From Firmicutes bacterium CAG:460 (lineage in GTDB: Bacteria > Bacillota_I > Bacilli_A > RF39 > UBA660): DNA of 25,904 bases. The translations under genes and the position numbers were made by a program. Location: NCBI GenBank assembly GCA_000437355.1, contig FR899774.1, positions 19,553 to 45,456 of the forward strand, read 5' to 3'. Shown piece by piece: positions 1 to 8,207 of this stretch; position 1 is the first letter of the stretch; the number at the start of each line of letters is the position of its first letter. The notes beneath the pieces are model-generated. The model was not told the origin of the DNA, made no database searches, and saw nothing but the letters and a program-made list of their open reading frames with translations.

Positions 1-18
1 TTTTTTACAAACCTTCAC

Positions 19-47
19 TTGCATAAATAAATATTATCTTGTATAAT
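19..47 (+). promoter_or_regulatory. Vegetative promoter of tRNA-Thr
   Basis: TTGCAT at 19-24, a 17-base spacer and a perfect TATAAT at 42-47. The expected start site is a few bases before the tRNA at 56. This reads as a housekeeping sigma promoter for the tRNA. Confidence 0.75.
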
Positions 48-55
48 TTAGTTAC

Positions 56-129
56 GCCGCTATAGTATAATGGTATTACAAATCCATGGTAAGGATTAAA
101 TCAGTGTTCAATTCACTGTTGCGGCACCA
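56..129 (+). tRNA. tRNA-Thr(GGT)
   Basis: A complete cloverleaf of 74 nt including an encoded CCA. The anticodon stem AATCC/GGATT encloses the loop ATGGTAA, giving anticodon GGT (Thr, codons ACC/ACT). The T arm is CAGTG/CACTG with loop TTCAATT. The acceptor stem GCCGCTA/TTGCGGC pairs except for a T-T opposition at positions 6/67, and the discriminator is A. The D loop is short (7 nt) and the D stem is weak, with three firm pairs. G1-C72 and C2-G71 fit threonine identity. Confidence 0.9.
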
Positions 130-140
130 TTTAGAAATTT

Positions 141-165
141 AAGTCCGTATCTACGGGCTTTTTTT
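141..165 (+). terminator. Rho-independent terminator of tRNA-Thr
   Basis: AAGTCCGTA/TACGGGCTT forms a roughly 9-bp stem (one G-U) followed by a run of seven T. An outer inverted repeat (TTTAGAAATTT at 130-140 with AAATTTCTAAA at 166-176) encloses it. Confidence 0.85.
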
Positions 166-240
166 AAATTTCTAAAAACCAATTAAAATAAATGGATTTT
201 TAGTCATAAATTTGTTAAAATATATTTGGAAGTGATTTTC

Positions 241-1671
241 ATGTACATAAATAAGATTATTGAGCTTTTACAAAAATATATAAATGATTATGAAGCAAAA
301 AAATATGAACTAGAAGTTTTAAAAACAAAAAAACAACTTTACGAAGAACTTATTCCTCTACTAGAAAATAAAACAGAACTAAACGATAACAAATTATTTA
401 TAAGTGTTCTACTTAGTAGTATATATAATAATGAAGAATATAACATAGAATTCTATAAAGCCCTATATTCATACAATCAAAATGATGTAATACCTCTGGA
501 TTACCTTTATATCAAAATAAAACAACAATACAAAAACACTGTTGAAAAAGCCATATCTTTAAAAAAACAACTTAAAAATGCTTATTACAAATTTTCAACA
601 GCAAAAAAAGTGCGTTTTCCACTTCAAAAAAGAAAACCATTATTTGATCAAAACTTTACATTCAAAAATATTCAAGCAATAATTTCTTACTATGCTACAA
701 TGGGAGAAATTTCTGAAAAAGATGAAGTTTTACTTAACAATGAGTTAGAATTTTACAACAATAATATTATACCAACACAAAATCAAGAAAAAGAATACAA
801 AACTAAAGAGTATAATGAAGTTCCAAATATTTTAGATAGTGGTTTTGAAATGTTTGATCTAATTGAGGTTAATTCCAACAGATTAGAAACAATAAATAGT
901 TATGTTAATGATTTAAAATCATATATTTGCCAACTTAATATTGATGAAATAATACCAGTTATTGAGTCTTATCAAAAATACAATTTAGAAACCAATGAGT
1001 ACAATTATATTGTCAATGAGATATTAAAAATGTTTTTATTCGAAGCATTAGATTATTATAAAATTCTTCTTGATATAAGTATATATAAAGACAAAGAATC
1101 AAGACATGAAGCAATTGAAATATATAATGAATACTTAGATAAATACCTATTAATAAGGGATTACTACAATAAAATTACAGACATAGAATTAAATGATGAA
1201 GTTGAAAGTTTAGAGGAACCCGAAGAATTTGATGAACCAATAGATGCAATAAATCCACGCCGATTAATATTCTCTCACCCAGCTAGTAATCCGACAAAAT
1301 CTAGATTAATCGATGATTTAAAAGATGTACCAGAAGAATATTTTGAAAGAGTCCAATCTTTATTAGAAAATTTTATAGTTTACAAGAAAAAAATTAAAAG
1401 TCTTACAACTAATAAACCAGGCTTCATAGAATTAAAAGATGACCAAGTTAGAATTGTTATGAAACATACTGCTAATAATATTTATTGTGTAATGGGAGTA
1501 TTTACTAAAAAAGCAAATAATGATAGAAAAATGTATCGAACAATGTGTAATAGAACTGTTACAGATATAATAACAAAAGAAAAAGAAAAGCAAGAATTAG
1601 CCTTAGGTGAATTAACAATGCAAGAACTAGCTAGAATTGTTAAAGAAAAAGCAAGAAAAGGTTCAAGATAA
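241..1671 (+). CDS. Uncharacterised protein with a RelE/HigB-like C-terminal segment
   Basis: A 476-residue soluble protein; no signal peptide or membrane segment is visible. ATG at 241 is preferred because GGAAGTG lies 7 bases upstream; a TTG at 226 in the same frame has no ribosome site. The N-terminal three quarters are highly charged and mostly helical (Lys/Glu/Asn/Tyr-rich), with an acidic linker (SLEEPEEFDEP) around residue 325. From about residue 350 to 445 the pattern changes: a helical segment (VPEEYFERVQ), then PGFIELKDDQVRIVMKH, then YCVMGVFTKK. That resembles the order of elements in RelE/HigB/Gp49-like toxins (P-x-x-x-ELR...RI-Y, then a hydrophobic strand ending in F-x-KK). The resemblance is my inference; no conserved catalytic set can be confirmed. 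The gene stands alone between the tRNA terminator and a convergent terminator. A weak promoter (TGGATT, 17 bases, TAAAAT) may lie at about 193-221. Confidence 0.85.
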   Translation: MYINKIIELLQKYINDYEAKKYELEVLKTKKQLYEELIPLLENKTELNDNKLFISVLLSSIYNNEEYNIEFYKALYSYNQNDVIPLDYLYIKIKQQYKNTVEKAISLKKQLKNAYYKFSTAKKVRFPLQKRKPLFDQNFTFKNIQAIISYYATMGEISEKDEVLLNNELEFYNNNIIPTQNQEKEYKTKEYNEVPNILDSGFEMFDLIEVNSNRLETINSYVNDLKSYICQLNIDEIIPVIESYQKYNLETNEYNYIVNEILKMFLFEALDYYKILLDISIYKDKESRHEAIEIYNEYLDKYLLIRDYYNKITDIELNDEVESLEEPEEFDEPIDAINPRRLIFSHPASNPTKSRLIDDLKDVPEEYFERVQSLLENFIVYKKKIKSLTTNKPGFIELKDDQVRIVMKHTANNIYCVMGVFTKKANNDRKMYRTMCNRTVTDIITKEKEKQELALGELTMQELARIVKEKARKGSR

Positions 1672-1683
1672 CACAAACTAAAA

Positions 1684-1710
1684 AGGAAACTCAATTGTTT
1701 CCTATTTTTT
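1684..1710. terminator. Bidirectional terminator between convergent genes
   Basis: Stem AGGAAAC (1684-1690) / GTTTCCT (1697-1703) with loop TCAATT. It is followed by ATTTTTT on + and preceded by an A-run that gives T's on -. It lies exactly between the + gene ending at 1671 and the - gene ending at 1702. Confidence 0.8.
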
Positions 1711-2691
1711 ATACATTTCTTTAGCTTTTTCCATATTTTCTTTAGAATAACCAGCTAAGACATTAGGCACTTTATTAATTATATCTTGATATAATTCTTC
1801 AAAAGAAGCTTTATTTTTCTTACCCCATGTATTTACTACAGCTACTACATTACTTTTACCATTATTAGTTACAACATAAATACTTTTACTAGTTGTAATA
1901 CCATTTTGTTTAGTTATAAATGGATATACCCACACAATATCATTTAATTCAATTAATTTAACACCACCAGCATAACTAAGTAAATATCTATCAGTTAAAT
2001 AAACTTTACATTTCTTATTATGAATTCCTTTGCCACTTTTTACATCTTCTTCTATTTTTTCAAGTTCTCTTCCACATTCTTCTAATATCTTTTTACTTTT
2101 TTTATTTCTAACAAAATAAACTATTATTAAAATTAATCCACTTAATGAAAAAACTCCAAATAATATTAAAGCAAATATCCCTTCTTCTTTATTATCCCAT
2201 GTTGTATCAAGATAATTTTCTCCTACTACACTTTTAAGCTCATCAATTGTATAAGTATTACCATCTTCATCTTTCAAAAATTCTTGTAAATATTTAAACA
2301 CTTCTGTATCACTTTTTGATACATTTCCATAAACCATCACTGGATTAGGTTTTTCTATTTCAGTTTCACTCAAAGTGTATTCTTGTATTTTTCTTAAACT
2401 TTCTAAACCACTTTTATTAAGTACAATTATAAAAGGATTATCATTTTCATCAAAAGCTATATAATAATCTTTTTCTTTACCATCCAAAGTTTCCGTAGCA
2501 AAAGCACTATCAAGTAAACTAACATTTAATTTAGCATAAACATTTTCACTAGTATTTTTAGTTAAAACTTCATATTCTGCATTAACTTCACCAGAATATA
2601 TAAGAAGACCTAACCCCATAAATACTACAAATAAAATAATACCTATAACAAGCATACTTTTCTTACATTTAATATTTTTATAAACATTCAT
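1702..2691 (-). CDS. Two-TM membrane protein of unknown function
   Basis: A 329-residue protein with two clear membrane segments, about residues 11-33 (preceded by KCKK) and 171-194 (followed by RNKKSKK). About 135 residues between them should face outward and about 135 at the C-terminus inward. The cytoplasmic part starts with a short charged helix (KILEECGRELEKIEED), then a strand-rich stretch (CKVYLTDRYLLSY...KLIELNDIVWVYPF) that reads like a small PH-like or YcxB-type beta domain. I do not recognise a named family with certainty. It is the last gene of the minus-strand ABC/two-component island but has its own promoter, so a link to the kinase upstream is contextual only. The ATG is preceded by AAGGTGAG at a slightly long distance (about 11-12 bases). 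Confidence 0.85.
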   Translation of the reverse strand: MNVYKNIKCKKSMLVIGIILFVVFMGLGLLIYSGEVNAEYEVLTKNTSENVYAKLNVSLLDSAFATETLDGKEKDYYIAFDENDNPFIIVLNKSGLESLRKIQEYTLSETEIEKPNPVMVYGNVSKSDTEVFKYLQEFLKDEDGNTYTIDELKSVVGENYLDTTWDNKEEGIFALILFGVFSLSGLILIIVYFVRNKKSKKILEECGRELEKIEEDVKSGKGIHNKKCKVYLTDRYLLSYAGGVKLIELNDIVWVYPFITKQNGITTSKSIYVVTNNGKSNVVAVVNTWGKKNKASFEELYQDIINKVPNVLAGYSKENMEKAKEMYKK

Positions 2692-2718
2692 AATTTAAAC
2701 ACTCACCTTCATAACAAC

Positions 2719-2747
2719 ATTATACCTTTTTTAAACATTTAAGTAAA
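2719..2747 (-). promoter_or_regulatory. Vegetative promoter for the two-TM protein
   Basis: On the minus strand, TTTACT, 17 bases, then a perfect TATAAT. It starts 4 bases after the histidine kinase stop codon and would make the downstream gene separately transcribed. Confidence 0.65.
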
Positions 2748-2750
2748 CAA

Positions 2751-3923
2751 TTATTTATAATATCTAATACTAAATTTAGTACCATTATTACTACTTACCC
2801 TAATTGTTCCATTATCTCTTTCTATTATTTCTTTAGCTAAAGAAAGTCCAATACCAAAATTATTACTATTATTATTTTTCTTATAAAATCTATCAAATAT
2901 ATGCTTCATATCTTCATTACTTATACCTTTCCCGTTATCAATTATATCAATGCTTACATACATTCCATTATCTTTATAATTTATGTAAATATCTCCATTA
3001 TCTTTACTATACTCAATTCCATTTTTTAATATATTAGTTATTGCTTCACATTCCCATTTGTAATCTCCATCAAAAGCTACATCACTTTTACCACTTACAT
3101 GAATATTTATATTTTTAAGTTCTCTTAATATATCAACATTTTTTAAAACATCAAATAACAAATCTTTAACAATTATTTCTCTTTTTTCAAAAACCACTAC
3201 ATTTGCATCAAATCTTGATAATTTTAGCAGTGCAATAATTAAAAAATTAATATTTTCAATCTGTATTCTTATATCATTTAAATATTCTTTTTGCTTTTCT
3301 TTACTAACATGCTCTTCAAGTAATGTATCAATCATAATCATAATTGATGTAAGGGGTGTCTTTAGTTGATGAGATATATTAGCTAAATTATCCTTTATTT
3401 TAATTCTTTCTTTATTTTCTTTAGCATATAAGCTTTTTAAACCCACTGTAGTGGTATATACTTCATTTTTTAAAATAGATAAATCTCCTTCAATATTATC
3501 AATTATTTCTAAATCATATATTCCATCATTAATTCTTTTCAAATAATTCGTAATATTATCTATCTCTTTACATCTTTTTTTCTTATCAATTACATATAGA
3601 GCAATACATAATCCTCCGAAAACCCCAAACAATATTACATTAATAACAATATTTTTATAAAAAGAATCATTCATCTTACTTAAATAATTTATATCACTAT
3701 CAGTAAATCCATACTTTTTTAATATATCACTTTTACCATTATTACTTCCATTAACTATTTTTATTAATTCTTCACTATTTACATCTGGATAATTTTTACT
3801 TACCTCAGTAACTACACTACTCACAAAATCATTTATTACTTTACTATATCTATAATAATCAATATAACTAATTAACATTATTAAACATAAACTAACTAAA
3901 AACCATAAACTAATTTTTTTCAT
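2751..3923 (-). CDS. Sensor histidine kinase
   Basis: A 390-residue membrane sensor kinase. TM1 is at about residues 5-21 and TM2 at 93-113, enclosing about 70 extracytoplasmic residues; a linker of 70 residues follows. The HisKA box ISHQLKTP carries the phospho-acceptor His185. The ATPase has the N box around Asn297/Asn301 (NILKNGIEYS), the G1 box DIIDNGKGIS (329-333), the F box FDRFYK and the G2 box FGIGLSLAK (356-364), so it looks catalytically complete. Its ATG overlaps the response regulator stop by 4 bases (ATGA), the usual cognate-pair arrangement. Presence of a real extracytoplasmic domain separates it from BceS-type kinases, which lack one. The signal is unknown; the adjacent exporter suggests sensing of an envelope stress or peptide (inference). 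Confidence 0.95.
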   Translation of the reverse strand: MKKISLWFLVSLCLIMLISYIDYYRYSKVINDFVSSVVTEVSKNYPDVNSEELIKIVNGSNNGKSDILKKYGFTDSDINYLSKMNDSFYKNIVINVILFGVFGGLCIALYVIDKKKRCKEIDNITNYLKRINDGIYDLEIIDNIEGDLSILKNEVYTTTVGLKSLYAKENKERIKIKDNLANISHQLKTPLTSIMIMIDTLLEEHVSKEKQKEYLNDIRIQIENINFLIIALLKLSRFDANVVVFEKREIIVKDLLFDVLKNVDILRELKNINIHVSGKSDVAFDGDYKWECEAITNILKNGIEYSKDNGDIYINYKDNGMYVSIDIIDNGKGISNEDMKHIFDRFYKKNNNSNNFGIGLSLAKEIIERDNGTIRVSSNNGTKFSIRYYK

Positions 3924-4561
3924 AAATCCATCCTATATCCAACACCTTTAACAGTTTTAATTATATCTTCACACCCTATTTTTTCTCTAATTCTTTTTAT
4001 ATAAACACTCAACGTATTATCATTAACAAACTTTCCAGACTCATCCCAAATTCTATTTATAATCATATCTCTAGTTACTAAAATTCCCTTATTTTCTAAC
4101 AAATAAAATAATATTTTTAATTCTAATCCTGTTAAATCAATTTCATTCTTATCAACATAAACTCTATATGCATCTAAATCAAATGTTATATTTTTATACA
4201 TTTTAATATTATTTTTCTTATTTCTTTTAATAATATTATTTATTCTTGATAATAGTTCTTTTGACCTAAAAGGTTTTATAATATAATCTTCTACCCCAAG
4301 ATCTAATGATGTTACAACATCGTCTTCTTCATCATGAGCACTTAATACCAGCGTTGGAACATTTATATAATTTTTAAAAAAGTCTAATCCATTTCCATCT
4401 GGCAACATTACATCCAAGATTACTAAATCATAATTATTACTTACCATTTCTTTTGCATCTTTAATTGTACTGGCAACGCTAACTTCATAATTATGCTCTT
4501 CAAGTAAAAACTTAATGGCTTTTACAATCATTTGGCTATCTTCAACTAAAAGTATTTTCAT
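3920..4561 (-). CDS. OmpR/PhoB-family response regulator
   Basis: A 213-residue regulator. The receiver domain (about 1-115) has acidic residues Glu7/Asp8, phospho-acceptor Asp50 (VILDVMLP), Ser74 (LVLSAHD) and Lys96 (IIKPF), all expected for a functional receiver. Residues about 120-213 form a winged helix (LTGLELKILFYLLENKG, then VKGVGYRM). The ATG at 4561 follows GAGGTG at 5 bases. It is translationally coupled to the kinase gene downstream. Likely targets are the ABC exporter genes immediately upstream, and perhaps its own promoter, by analogy with similar clusters; no binding repeat could be confirmed. Confidence 0.95.
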   Translation of the reverse strand: MKILLVEDSQMIVKAIKFLLEEHNYEVSVASTIKDAKEMVSNNYDLVILDVMLPDGNGLDFFKNYINVPTLVLSAHDEEDDVVTSLDLGVEDYIIKPFRSKELLSRINNIIKRNKKNNIKMYKNITFDLDAYRVYVDKNEIDLTGLELKILFYLLENKGILVTRDMIINRIWDESGKFVNDNTLSVYIKRIREKIGCEDIIKTVKGVGYRMDL

Positions 4562-4585
4562 ACATACACCTCACATTCTAACAAC

Positions 4586-4616
4586 AAAAAGGTATCACTT
4601 CTAAATAAATGATACC
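4586..4616 (-). terminator. Terminator of the ABC transporter operon
   Basis: On the minus strand a 10-bp stem GGTATCATTT/AAGTGATACC (one G-U), loop ATTTAG, then TTTTT. On the plus strand the same repeat has a C-A mismatch, so it is built for minus-strand RNA. Confidence 0.75.
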
Positions 4617-4636
4617 ATTATTTTTAGGTTAAATCA
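4608..4636 (-). promoter_or_regulatory. Candidate promoter of the two-component genes
   Basis: TTGATT, 17 bases, TATCAT on the minus strand. The -10 sits inside the left arm of the ABC-operon terminator, so RNA starting here would contain only the right arm and escape termination. Confidence 0.5.
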
Positions 4637-4656
4637 AATCTATTTATTCGCACAAA

Positions 4657-7191
4657 TCATATATTTTCATCTTTAATAGCATCAATTATATTTTCATTTC
4701 TTGTTTTTCTTAAAGCAAAATGCATAATTAAACTAACTAAAATATAAACAACTAATATTGCAATTATAATTGCTTGCCATGGAAATAAATATCCATAATC
4801 ACTACCATTTGCAAATGCCTTATAAATAGCAAATGACCCCAAAATACCTAAAGGAATACCAATAATTAATGCTTTAGTGGAATACATAATTGACTCTAAG
4901 TTAATCATTTTATTAAATTCATTTTTTGTCATACCAATAGACTTAAGCATAGCAAACTCTCTTCTTCTTAAATTCATATTAGTGCTTATTGTATTAATAA
5001 TATTAGTAACACCAATTAAACTGATAACAATAATAAAACCATACAAGAAAATTGCTACTAAAATAATTAAACTTCTTTGAGCTTTAGCTTCTGTTTCAAT
5101 ATTAAACAAATTATAATTAGTAATATCATTATCAAGTAAATATTCTTTAATTAAACTTTCTAGTTTTTCTGCATCTGTTGATTTAATATACAGGCTTTTT
5201 GAATCAGTAGCCGTTATATTATAATTAAATACAATATAATCATAAAATTCATCACTTACTATAATCATTGGAATTTCACTATATACATTTTGAAGTCCCA
5301 TTGGTAAGATATCAATTCTTTTTATAATTCCAATACTTAAATCTTTATTATTAATAGAACCAGTTACAGTTTTAAATTTATTTAAATCAAATAAATTTAC
5401 TTCCTTATAATTTTTACTACCTTCTTGATAAAAAATATTTTTATCAATTAATAAACCTTTATAATTAAAATTATTTTCATCAACTTTATTTTCTTTAAGT
5501 ATTCTTTCAAACTCATCTTCACCTACAGACATAATTCTAAGGGACAAATCATTTACACCATCAAAAAATTTTAATACATCATCATTATAATATTTTTTAT
5601 AATCAAATGTCATACTCATACTTCTAATTATACTATACCTACTAATATTATCCATTTTTATTATATCATTAATTATTTTTTTAGATTCTTCTTCATTAGT
5701 ATCCCTAAGATAAAGCTGAATATCGTAATTAATATCTTGATAATACTGATTTGTTAATTTAAAGCCATAACTCAAAAATGATGATAAGGAAATAAATACA
5801 GCAACACTTATTACAATTGATATAATCGTAGTTCTATTTCTTTTTTTATTTCTCTTTAAATTCTTATAGGCAATATCTCCACCGACACCAAATAATTTAT
5901 CAACTATTTTAGATGACTTAATTTTTTTACTATTAATTTTTATTTCATTGTTATTTCTAATCGCTTCAATCGGTGCAATTTTACTTGATTTTTTAGCTGC
6001 TCTAACCACAGACAAATAAATTGTAACTACTCCAAGTATAATGCTTAAAATAACTGGCCAAATAGATATACTAAATACAAATTTAACATCATTAAAATTA
6101 CCAATATAATTAATTATAATAACAAGTATATAATCCGCAAATATTCCTGATAATATACCTAAAGGAATACCAATTAGACCTAGGATAAAACCTTCATGTA
6201 AGACATTTTTCTTAATTTGTTTACTTGTTGCACCAATACTTGAAAGCATACCATACATCTTTTTCTTCTCTTGATTAGCAATATCAAAACTATTCTTTAT
6301 TACAAATACACTTGTAAGTATTATAATACCTATTACTACACCTGAAATAGCATATAACATATTCATTGTTCTATCACTTAAACTAGCTCCACTCCATCTT
6401 AAAAGATCATCATTTAAAGTAATATTATATTTATTTAGATCATTATCATTTGCTATATTATTTATATATTCTTTATAATATTTAGCATCTTTAAATAATA
6501 AAGATACATTTATATTATCACTTACTTTATCTATTTTAGTAATTAATGTATAACCTGGAGCACTATATCCTTCAATATTATAATTTAATCTTTCTGTAAT
6601 ACCTACAATTTTATATTCATGTTTACTTGTATCAGTTATATATTCATGGCAAAGATCAGTTTCTCCTTCTTCCACATAATATGGATTACTTTGATTAAGA
6701 ATTGTTCCATCAGTACATACTCTTTTACCAATATCTAAACTAATTGTATCACCAATTTTTACTTTAGCATTATTTTTAAAAGTTACACTTACTATTATTT
6801 CTTTATTATTCTCCGGAAGTCTTCCAGAAACTAGTTTTAATGTTGTATTATCAAAAGCCTCTTTTGTATATCCTACAACATAAGCATAAGGTTTATATTT
6901 ATTTATATTATCCACTTTAGCATAACCAAAAGACTCACTTAAATACATACTCTTTACATGACTATTATTTGTAAAATATTTCAAGTCTTTTTTACTTACA
7001 TTTTCAATTGTTAAATGTCTATTTCCTCCATCTGTAATAGCTATATTTACTAAAGTTGCTTGAAATGATGTAACCATACCAGCTACTGCACAAATTAAGG
7101 CAACAGACAAAACTATACCTACTATTGTTACTATTGTTCTTTTTTTATTTAATTTTAAATTTTTAATAGTTAAATTATTTAATACATTCAT
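4657..7191 (-). CDS. FtsX-type ABC transporter permease (MacB/Vex-like)
   Basis: An 844-residue permease with two FtsX-type halves. TM1 (about 19-41) is followed by about 235 extracytoplasmic residues, then three TMs (about 277-297, 330-358, 375-396). The second half repeats this: TM5 (about 455-475), an outer domain of about 230 residues, then three TMs near the C-terminus. Each half carries the intracellular motif typical of the family (YGMLSSIGATSKQIKKNV and FAMLKSIGMTKNEFNKM). Eight TMs with two large outer domains fit MacB/LolCE/Vex-type mechanotransmission exporters better than BceB (ten TMs, one domain). It starts 2 bases after its ATPase gene, with which it must form the complex. Substrate unknown; peptides or lipids are usual for the family. 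Confidence 0.93.
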   Translation of the reverse strand: MNVLNNLTIKNLKLNKKRTIVTIVGIVLSVALICAVAGMVTSFQATLVNIAITDGGNRHLTIENVSKKDLKYFTNNSHVKSMYLSESFGYAKVDNINKYKPYAYVVGYTKEAFDNTTLKLVSGRLPENNKEIIVSVTFKNNAKVKIGDTISLDIGKRVCTDGTILNQSNPYYVEEGETDLCHEYITDTSKHEYKIVGITERLNYNIEGYSAPGYTLITKIDKVSDNINVSLLFKDAKYYKEYINNIANDNDLNKYNITLNDDLLRWSGASLSDRTMNMLYAISGVVIGIIILTSVFVIKNSFDIANQEKKKMYGMLSSIGATSKQIKKNVLHEGFILGLIGIPLGILSGIFADYILVIIINYIGNFNDVKFVFSISIWPVILSIILGVVTIYLSVVRAAKKSSKIAPIEAIRNNNEIKINSKKIKSSKIVDKLFGVGGDIAYKNLKRNKKRNRTTIISIVISVAVFISLSSFLSYGFKLTNQYYQDINYDIQLYLRDTNEEESKKIINDIIKMDNISRYSIIRSMSMTFDYKKYYNDDVLKFFDGVNDLSLRIMSVGEDEFERILKENKVDENNFNYKGLLIDKNIFYQEGSKNYKEVNLFDLNKFKTVTGSINNKDLSIGIIKRIDILPMGLQNVYSEIPMIIVSDEFYDYIVFNYNITATDSKSLYIKSTDAEKLESLIKEYLLDNDITNYNLFNIETEAKAQRSLIILVAIFLYGFIIVISLIGVTNIINTISTNMNLRRREFAMLKSIGMTKNEFNKMINLESIMYSTKALIIGIPLGILGSFAIYKAFANGSDYGYLFPWQAIIIAILVVYILVSLIMHFALRKTRNENIIDAIKDENI

Positions 7192-7193
7192 AA

Positions 7194-7871
7194 TTAATTC
7201 CTTACATCACTAACTATTTTTCCATCTTCAATAGTAATAACTCTATTTGCAACACTTGCAATATCAGGATCATGTGTAATAACAATAATAGTTTGATTAT
7301 ATTTTTTATTTGATTCTTTTAATAATGCTACAATTTCATCACTAGCCTTAGAATCCAAATTTCCTGTTGGTTCATCCGCTAAAACTAATGCTGGATTATT
7401 AATAATAGCTCTTCCAATTGAAACTCTTTGTTGTTGACCTCCAGATAATTCATTAGGCAAATGTTTTCTTCTAGTACTTAAACCTAAAGTATCAATAATT
7501 TCATTAAGTCTATCTTTACTTACATTTTTACCATCTAACTTACAAGGAAGGACTATATTTTCTTCAACATTTAAAATTGGTATTAAATTATAAAATTGAT
7601 AAATTAATCCTACTTGTCTTCTTCTAAATATAGCTAAAGCATCATTATTCATACTATAAATATCTACATTATCAATAAATACTTTACCACTCGTAGGTCT
7701 ATCAACACCTCCAAGTAAATGTAAAAGTGTAGATTTACCACTACCACTGGCCCCAACAATAGCAACAAAATCTCCTTTTTCCACACTAAAACTTACATGA
7801 TCTACAGCATTAATCGTTGTATTACCATTCTTATAAGTTTTAACTAAATTTTCAACTTTTAATATATCCAT
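7194..7871 (-). CDS. ABC transporter ATPase (MacB/LolD-type)
   Basis: About 225 residues, a complete nucleotide-binding subunit. In numbering from the GTG at 7880: Walker A GASGSGKST (43-51), Q-loop Gln95, signature LSGGQQQRV (145-153), Walker B ALVLADEPT with Glu170, H-loop His203. The DEPTGNLDS stretch is typical of the LolD/MacB/FtsE group, which pairs with FtsX-type permeases such as the gene 2 bases downstream. I place the start at ATG 7871 because GGGTGA lies just upstream of it; the GTG at 7880 and ATG at 7877 would leave no room for a ribosome site. It is the first gene of the operon. Confidence 0.95.
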   Translation of the reverse strand: MDILKVENLVKTYKNGNTTINAVDHVSFSVEKGDFVAIVGASGSGKSTLLHLLGGVDRPTSGKVFIDNVDIYSMNNDALAIFRRRQVGLIYQFYNLIPILNVEENIVLPCKLDGKNVSKDRLNEIIDTLGLSTRRKHLPNELSGGQQQRVSIGRAIINNPALVLADEPTGNLDSKASDEIVALLKESNKKYNQTIIVITHDPDIASVANRVITIEDGKIVSDVRN

Positions 7872-7912
7872 TTTCATCACCCATTAAAATCATATTATTT
7901 TATTATGACTCT

Positions 7913-7934
7913 AAAGTGACTAATTCATCACTTT
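7913..7934 (-). promoter_or_regulatory. Inverted repeat in the ABC-operon leader (possible operator)
   Basis: AAAGTGA (7913-7919) and TCACTTT (7928-7934) are a perfect 7-bp inverted repeat with an 8-base centre. It lies directly downstream of the predicted -10, about +2 to +24 of the operon transcript, a usual repressor position. It could also fold as a leader hairpin. The binding protein is not known. Confidence 0.45.
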
Positions 7935-7942
7935 TAAAATTT

Positions 7943-7971
7943 ATTTTAACATTTATACCAATTATTAACAA
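7943..7971 (-). promoter_or_regulatory. Vegetative promoter of the ABC transporter operon
   Basis: TTGTTA, 17 bases, TAAAAT on the minus strand, about 70 bases upstream of the ATPase start and facing away from the coat genes. Confidence 0.6.
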
Positions 7972-8018
7972 TATATTTTAAAATATTAATGCCATAATAA
8001 TAATGAAAGGTGGTATGT

Positions 8019-8207
8019 ATGACAGAAAAGGATTTATTATATTTAAGTGATGCCTTCAATTGGAACTTAATTGCTTTAAAAAAATATAAAGTATATGAAG
8101 AATTCACTAAAGATAAAACATCTAAATTAATAGAAAAGTTAATTAAATTACATGAAGATAATTGCAATGAGATATTATCTATGTTAAAGGAGAATAATAA
8201 TGAGTGA
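8019..8207 (+). CDS. Small CotF-like spore coat protein (first of pair)
   Basis: A 62-residue, mostly helical, acidic protein without a signal peptide. ATG at 8019 is preceded by AAAGGTGG at about 6 bases; an upstream in-frame GTG (8010) lies within that ribosome site and is rejected. The pattern MTEKDLLYLSDAFNWNLIALKKY followed by a second helix with LHEDNCNEIL resembles the short partner protein that often sits in front of CotF (Coat_F) genes in clostridia and bacilli: a ferritin-like helical hairpin. The last 8 bases overlap the next gene, so the two are translationally coupled. A loose SigE-like element (ATATT, 15 bases, CATAATAA) at 7973-8000 may drive them, but the match is poor. Confidence 0.7.
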   Translation: MTEKDLLYLSDAFNWNLIALKKYKVYEEFTKDKTSKLIEKLIKLHEDNCNEILSMLKENNNE

